NCBI GenBank assembly: GCA_030916785.1
Contig: JAUPVY010000021.1
Location: 1-8,712, forward strand
Reading direction: 5' to 3'
DNA length: 8,712 nucleotides
Source of the DNA: Patescibacteria group bacterium
Lineage (GTDB): Bacteria; Patescibacteriota; Minisyncoccia; Phycocordibacterales; DATDWN01
Positions 6,530 to 8,712 of this stretch are shown in pieces (the first letter of the stretch is position 1; each line of letters opens with the position of its first letter). Under the pieces are notes generated by a model that was not told the origin of the DNA, ran no database searches, and saw nothing but the letters and a program-made list of their open reading frames with translations. Position numbers and translations under genes: made by a program.

Positions 6530-6827
6530 GAGTTGGTGCTCTAGGTTTAGAACCAGAGAAATAAAGTGTATTTAAATTAAAGTAAGGAGATATTGTTTCC
6601 CCTACGTATTCAATAAAGTTTTGTGTATTTCTTTCAACAAATCCAGCCAGAACAGGAGTGCTACTGTTTTCTATAATGTCCTCTTTTATATATTCCGCAC
6701 TAACCAATCGAGCTTTTATGTGTCCAGAACATTCATAAACACAAAATGTTGCACGAACAAGCTGTCCGTTCTTATCTCGGATTATTCTCTCTACATAATT
6801 TCCAATTGGTTTACTTAGTTGATTCAT
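6519..6827 (-). CDS. Conserved-position small protein between grpE and dnaK, unknown function
   Basis: A 102-aa, apparently soluble protein with no signal peptide or membrane helix. The sequence alternates charged and hydrophobic residues in beta-like runs (VRATFCVYECSGHIKARLV). Two cysteines lie close together (C28 and C33, YECSG context). The tail is Pro/Lys/Gln-rich. I do not recognise the family. It lies 36 bases downstream of grpE on the same strand, so it may be co-expressed with the chaperones; this is context only. The ATG at 6827 has no SD. A weak promoter (TTAATA, 17 bases, TATTAT) lies inside the palindrome just upstream. The last four codons including the stop are part of the P1 stem of element A. 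Confidence 0.65.
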   Translation of the reverse strand: MNQLSKPIGNYVERIIRDKNGQLVRATFCVYECSGHIKARLVSAEYIKEDIIENSSTPVLAGFVERNTQNFIEYVGETISPYFNLNTLYFSGSKPRAPTQKQ

Positions 6828-6835
6828 TGTATTTT

Positions 6836-6867
6836 TTAATAATATACGATATATCGTATATTATTAA
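6836..6867. repeat. 32-bp perfect palindrome between grpE and the 102-aa gene
   Basis: A perfect inverted repeat without spacer, centred between 6851 and 6852, beginning and ending in TTAA; inner sequence TACGATATATCGTA. It includes the grpE stop codon (6864-6866). By symmetry each strand contains TTAATA, 17 bases, TATTAT; on the minus strand the -10 lies 11 bases before the ATG at 6827. It could be an operator over that promoter. On the minus strand it is followed by A's rather than U's, so it is not a normal terminator for grpE. Confidence 0.7.
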
Positions 6868-7457
6868 CTCTGTTCAAAATGACCTACGCGAACTTTGGGT
6901 GCTCGCAATTCTTTACCGTGTAATTCATATCCAACCCGTACAACCTCCAATATTTTATCATCGCTTTCTTTGTCGTCAACTTTTACTGTTTCTACAGCCT
7001 CATCTCTTGTATGGTTAAACTTTTCACCCAATGGATTCAAAACAGTAAGACCGTTCTGAGTCATAATATTCATGAGTTGGGTGTGAATGTATTCTACTCC
7101 CATTCTCCAGTTCTTGTCGGCTTTTTCCCAGGCTTCTTTGTTTTTAAAGGCTGATTCAAATGAATCCAATACACTCAAAAGCTCAGAAATTATGTCTGAT
7201 TTTGAAAACTTCATGAACTCAAGCTTCTGCTCCTCATCTCTCTTTCTAGCGTTTATAAAATCCGCTTTGTCTCTCTGCCAGCCGTCTAAAAGCTCGGCAT
7301 TTTTCTTCTCAAGCTCCTTAATCCTGGCTTTAAGTTTGTCAGTTTTTACCTTATAATCCGCACCTGTAACCTCTGTATTATCTTCAAACACAAACTCATC
7401 CCCTGGATCAGTGTCAATTTCTGGCTCTGTATCTATTGTTTTGTCTTCATCTGTCAT
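6864..7457 (-). CDS. grpE: Nucleotide exchange factor GrpE
   Basis: A 197-aa protein, usual GrpE length. It opens with an acidic disordered tail (1 to about 35), then a long dimerising coiled coil (about 36-90, KLKARIKELEKKNAELLDGW). The helical segment with GV-EYIHTQL follows. The signature region is NGLTVLNPLGEKFNHTRDEAV and the C-terminal beta wing is VVRVGYELHGKELRAPKVRVG. GrpE releases ADP from DnaK. The ATG at 7457 is fixed by a promoter whose -10 ends 9 bases upstream, so the mRNA has almost no leader. No hrcA and no CIRCE operator (TTAGCACTC/GAGTGCTAA) is visible, so heat control, if any, uses another route. Confidence 0.93.
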   Translation of the reverse strand: MTDEDKTIDTEPEIDTDPGDEFVFEDNTEVTGADYKVKTDKLKARIKELEKKNAELLDGWQRDKADFINARKRDEEQKLEFMKFSKSDIISELLSVLDSFESAFKNKEAWEKADKNWRMGVEYIHTQLMNIMTQNGLTVLNPLGEKFNHTRDEAVETVKVDDKESDDKILEVVRVGYELHGKELRAPKVRVGHFEQS

Positions 7458-7466
7458 AGTTTTGCT

Positions 7467-7494
7467 ATTTTATCATATTTTTTAAGGTATTCAA
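7467..7494 (-). promoter_or_regulatory. Promoter of the grpE gene
   Basis: Minus strand TTGAAT (7489-7494), 16-base spacer, TAAAAT (7467-7472). Predicted start about 7460, leaving a leader of only 2-3 bases before the ATG. Its -35 is 6 bases from the -35 of the oppositely directed cassette promoter at 7501. Confidence 0.6.
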
Positions 7495-7500
7495 AATTAG

Positions 7501-7529
7501 TTGACTATAATTGTGTTATATGCTATAAT
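7501..7529 (+). promoter_or_regulatory. Near-consensus promoter of the GC-rich cassette
   Basis: TTGACT (7501-7506), 17-base spacer, TATAAT (7524-7529), with extended TGC before the -10. This is the closest match to the sigma-70 consensus in the window. Predicted start near 7536, giving a leader of about 49 bases. Confidence 0.85.
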
Positions 7530-7545
7530 ACTGTTTAGATTACCT

Positions 7546-7577
7546 TTCTGCATTTCGCAGAATAGAGTTCCTAGGAG
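7546..7577 (+). promoter_or_regulatory. 5'-UTR hairpin and Shine-Dalgarno of the cassette gene
   Basis: TTCTGC (7546-7551) / GCAGAA (7557-7562) form a 6-bp hairpin, followed by AGGAG (7573-7577), 7 bases before the ATG at 7585. This is the only textbook SD in the window and fixes the start. GTTC/GAAC (7567-7580) could fold a small loop holding the SD. Confidence 0.75.
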
Positions 7578-7584
7578 AACCCCC

Positions 7585-7827
7585 ATGACATTCCAAGAAC
7601 TGCTGGTTCCGGCTTCGTTCGTCCTGTACCTGGCGGTGATCGTGTACTCGATCATCAACAAGCGACTCCTGAAAAATCCGGGAGAACCATCGGCCAACAT
7701 CGGAGAGAGGATCTTCATGGCAATCATCCTCTGGCCATTGTTCGGTGCCTTTTTCTTGGTTCTCGGCCCGGTCCTCGGCTTCGCCGGCAAGGTCATGACC
7801 TTGCCAATCGAGACACTGTTCAAGTAA
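7585..7827 (+). CDS. Two-helix membrane protein in a foreign-looking GC-rich cassette
   Basis: An 80-aa protein with membrane helices at about 7-25 (VPASFVLYLAVIVYSII) and 44-66 (FMAIILWPLFGAFFLVLGPV), joined by a basic/polar loop (NKRLLKNPGEPSANIGER). The start is the ATG at 7585 with AGGAG at ideal distance. An in-frame extension back to 7501 is rejected because it would start at the promoter's -35 box. Hand counting gives 129/243 G+C (53%) and 61 of 80 codons ending in G or C, against strongly A/T-ending codons in all neighbours. It has its own promoter and terminator and runs against the surrounding genes. All this suggests a recently acquired one-gene cassette. Function unknown; the size and two-helix form would fit a toxin, holin-like or modulator peptide, but no motif shows it. 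Confidence 0.8.
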   Translation: MTFQELLVPASFVLYLAVIVYSIINKRLLKNPGEPSANIGERIFMAIILWPLFGAFFLVLGPVLGFAGKVMTLPIETLFK

Positions 7828-7831
7828 CAAC

Positions 7832-7877
7832 CGCCATCGTGGCGACGGACAAACCGCCGGCTACGATCGGCGGTTTT
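7832..7877 (+). terminator. Intrinsic terminator of the cassette gene
   Basis: The main stem is AAACCGCCG (7851-7859) / CGGCGGTTT (7868-7876), 9 bp with an 8-nt loop, ending in TTTT (7874-7877). A smaller hairpin CGCC/GGCG (7832-7844) precedes it. The GC richness of the coding region continues to the end of this stem and stops there. Confidence 0.9.
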
Positions 7878-7892
7878 CCTATATCAAAAATA

Positions 7893-7924
7893 TTAATTTA
7901 CTACAGTATACTGTAGTAAATTAA
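7893..7924. repeat. 32-bp perfect palindrome abutting element B
   Basis: A perfect spacerless inverted repeat centred between 7908 and 7909, beginning and ending in TTAA; inner sequence CTACAGTATACTGTAG. It ends one base before the first base of the element B stem (7925). TATACT (7907-7912) at its centre could be a -10 box on either strand; on the + strand it predicts a start around 7919, at the left edge of element B. It has the same length and TTAA ends as the palindrome at 6836-6867, with a different core. Confidence 0.7.
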
Positions 7925-8104
7925 GCACAATCTCGTTGAACCAAAATCTTTTCAGAGCATCCGCAACCCTCTAGCATGGTTCCGTCAATGACCGTGAGGT
8001 AATCCGAAGGGCTCTTGACGGATAGAGGGTGAGGACAAGAACAAACCCAAGCGCTGGCTTGGGTTTGTGTCTCTGAAAAGATTTTGGTGAGAAAGAGATT
8101 GTGC
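7925..8104 (+). ncRNA. Structured element B, second copy of the candidate RNA
   Basis: The closing stem P1 has two parts: 10 bp (7925-7934 with 8095-8104) and 17 bp (7941-7957 with 8071-8087), around a 6x7 internal loop. Inside: CCGCA (7961-7965); P2, 7 bp (7967-7973 with 8023-8029); bulge GCAUGGU (7974-7980); P3, 8 perfect bp (7981-7988 with 8015-8022); UGACC (7989-7993) and GGGCUC (8009-8014); a tip with GA on both sides of GG-UAAU-CC; UGAGGACA (8030-8037); hairpin P5, 12 bp (8041-8052 with 8057-8068), loop GCUG. P1, P2, P3 outer pairs and P5 differ in sequence from element A but still pair, while the single-stranded motifs are identical. It lies between the cassette and the rpsI terminator. 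Expression is not shown by the sequence beyond a possible TATACT in the palindrome. Confidence 0.78.
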
Positions 8105-8110
8105 GTTCTC

Positions 8111-8136
8111 TAAAAGAAAAACTCCCTTTCGGGAGT
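8111..8136 (-). terminator. Intrinsic terminator of rplM-rpsI
   Basis: On the minus strand ACTCCC, GAAA tetraloop, GGGAGT (8121-8136), then TTTTTCTTTT. It begins 6 bases past the rpsI stop. The stem matches the terminator at 1892-1918. Confidence 0.9.
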
Positions 8137-8142
8137 ACTTTC

Positions 8143-8541
8143 TTATCTTTTTGACCACTGAGGGGCTTTGCGGGCTTTTTTGAGTCCAAACTTTCTTCTT
8201 TCTTTACTTCTTGGATCTCGTTTTAGATAACCAGCTTTCTTTAATTCTTTTCTTAACTCTAAGTCATTTGAAACTAGAGATCTTGCGATACCGTGTCTCA
8301 TAGCCTCGGCCTGAGAGTGAATTCCTCCTCCTAGGATTTTGGCTGTAATTTTAAATTTATCTTTTATCTCAGATAGAGGTTGTTTTACTATCATTTGTAA
8401 TTCCTTTGTTCCGAAGTATGTTTCTAGATCTTTCTCGTTTACAACAAAAGAGTTTTTTGCTGCAGGAGTAATACGAACACGAGCTACAGATGTCTTTCTT
8501 CGTCCTACTGATTCTATGTATCTTGTTGATTTATCTTCCAT
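8143..8541 (-). CDS. rpsI: 30S ribosomal protein S9
   Basis: A 132-aa full-length S9. It starts with the family's GRRKTSVARVRI (13-24), contains GGGIHSQAEAMRHGIARSLV, and ends in the classic basic tail KKARKAPQWSKR, whose terminal Arg reaches the P-site tRNA in the ribosome. The ATG at 8541 follows the rplM stop by 4 bases, so the two are cotranscribed and probably translationally coupled. No SD is visible. Codons end mostly in A or T. Confidence 0.97.
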   Translation of the reverse strand: MEDKSTRYIESVGRRKTSVARVRITPAAKNSFVVNEKDLETYFGTKELQMIVKQPLSEIKDKFKITAKILGGGIHSQAEAMRHGIARSLVSNDLELRKELKKAGYLKRDPRSKERRKFGLKKARKAPQWSKR

Positions 8542-8545
8542 GTTT

Positions 8546-8712
8546 TTATTCTGTAACTATTAAATTTTTCATCATTTTGGCTCGTAATTTGTTCTTTGGA
8601 AGCATACCTGAAACAGCCTCTCTAAACAACTCTGAATATCCTTTCTTTGCAATAACCTGTTCCATTGTTGGTTGTCGCAATCCTCCTGGGTATCCTGAAT
8701 ATCTACTGTATG
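8546..8712 (-). CDS. rplM: 50S ribosomal protein L13, C-terminal part (cut by window edge)
   Basis: The last 54 residues of L13, ending with the stop at 8546-8548. Visible motifs are the family's YSGYPGGLRQPTMEQV and REAVSGMLPKNKLRAKMMKNL. The rest, about 60% of the usual length near 142 aa, lies beyond 8712. It is upstream of rpsI in the usual L13-S9 order. Confidence 0.95.
   Translation of the reverse strand, partial: YSRYSGYPGGLRQPTMEQVIAKKGYSELFREAVSGMLPKNKLRAKMMKNLIVTE

Noticed and set aside
7501..7584. N-terminal extension of the cassette protein back to 7501
   Set aside because: It begins in the -35 box of the gene's own promoter; the ATG at 7585 has an ideal SD.
7893..7924. LexA/SOS box
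   Set aside because: The core is ACAG-TATA-CTGT, the inverse of the CTGT-N8-ACAG arrangement, and no SOS gene is nearby.
7974..7980. GCAUGGU resembles a stretch of the hepatitis delta ribozyme
   Set aside because: Only seven bases match, and the nested double-pseudoknot layout of HDV-like ribozymes is not formed here.
6368..8104. Retron ncRNA (long a1/a2 stem) or IS110 bridge RNA
   Set aside because: The long outer stem is suggestive, but no reverse transcriptase or IS110-type recombinase lies in the window and the inner layout does not match these clearly.
1..8712. CRISPR arrays, tRNA or rRNA genes, integrase or att sites
   Set aside because: No spaced direct repeats, no tRNA cloverleaf with TTCGA arm, no rRNA motifs and no recombinase were seen on either strand.

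Overview
The window looks like a piece of a low-GC Patescibacteria (CPR) genome, probably Parcubacteria-like. The evidence is a divergent but complete grpE/dnaK/dnaJ set without hrcA, a secreted thrombospondin type 3 repeat protein, a small lytic-transglycosylase-like protein, several unrecognised small membrane proteins, and native genes with almost no Shine-Dalgarno sequences. The assignment rests on gene style only; no 16S or full marker set is present.

Layout. 15-1451 (+): a secreted, membrane-anchored TSP3-repeat protein and a 65-aa membrane protein 6 bases downstream, ending at an intrinsic terminator. 1523-1891: gene-free. 1923-2366 (-): SLT-type lytic transglycosylase with a strong upstream promoter and a dyad at the probable start of transcription. 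2594-2691: a compact four-helix junction. 2716-3198 (-): five-segment membrane protein with an apparently leaderless promoter. 3267-7457 (-): chaperone cluster in the order grpE, 102-aa unknown protein, structured element A, dnaK, dnaJ. 7501-7877 (+): a self-contained GC-rich one-gene cassette (promoter, SD, 80-aa membrane protein, terminator) pointing away from grpE. 7893-8104: a 32-bp perfect palindrome abutting structured element B. 8143-8712 (-): rplM (partial) and rpsI with their terminator.

GrpE, DnaK and DnaJ together form the Hsp70 folding machine. The unknown protein between grpE and dnaK may be co-expressed with it. rplM-rpsI is the usual L13-S9 pair.

The main discovery candidate is a pair of structured elements on the + strand, A (6368-6529) and B (7925-8104). 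They share one architecture: a very long closing stem whose sequence differs completely between copies, a 7-bp helix, an identical 7-nt bulge GCAUGGU, an 8-bp helix, an identical UGACC/GGGCUC internal loop, an identical UGAGGACA strand, and a 12-13 bp hairpin capped by the same GCUG tetraloop. Helices change sequence while keeping pairing, and the loops stay identical. That is what a structured noncoding RNA family looks like. I do not recognise the family. Two 32-bp perfect palindromes, both bounded by TTAA, and the foreign-looking cassette lie in the same 1.6 kb.
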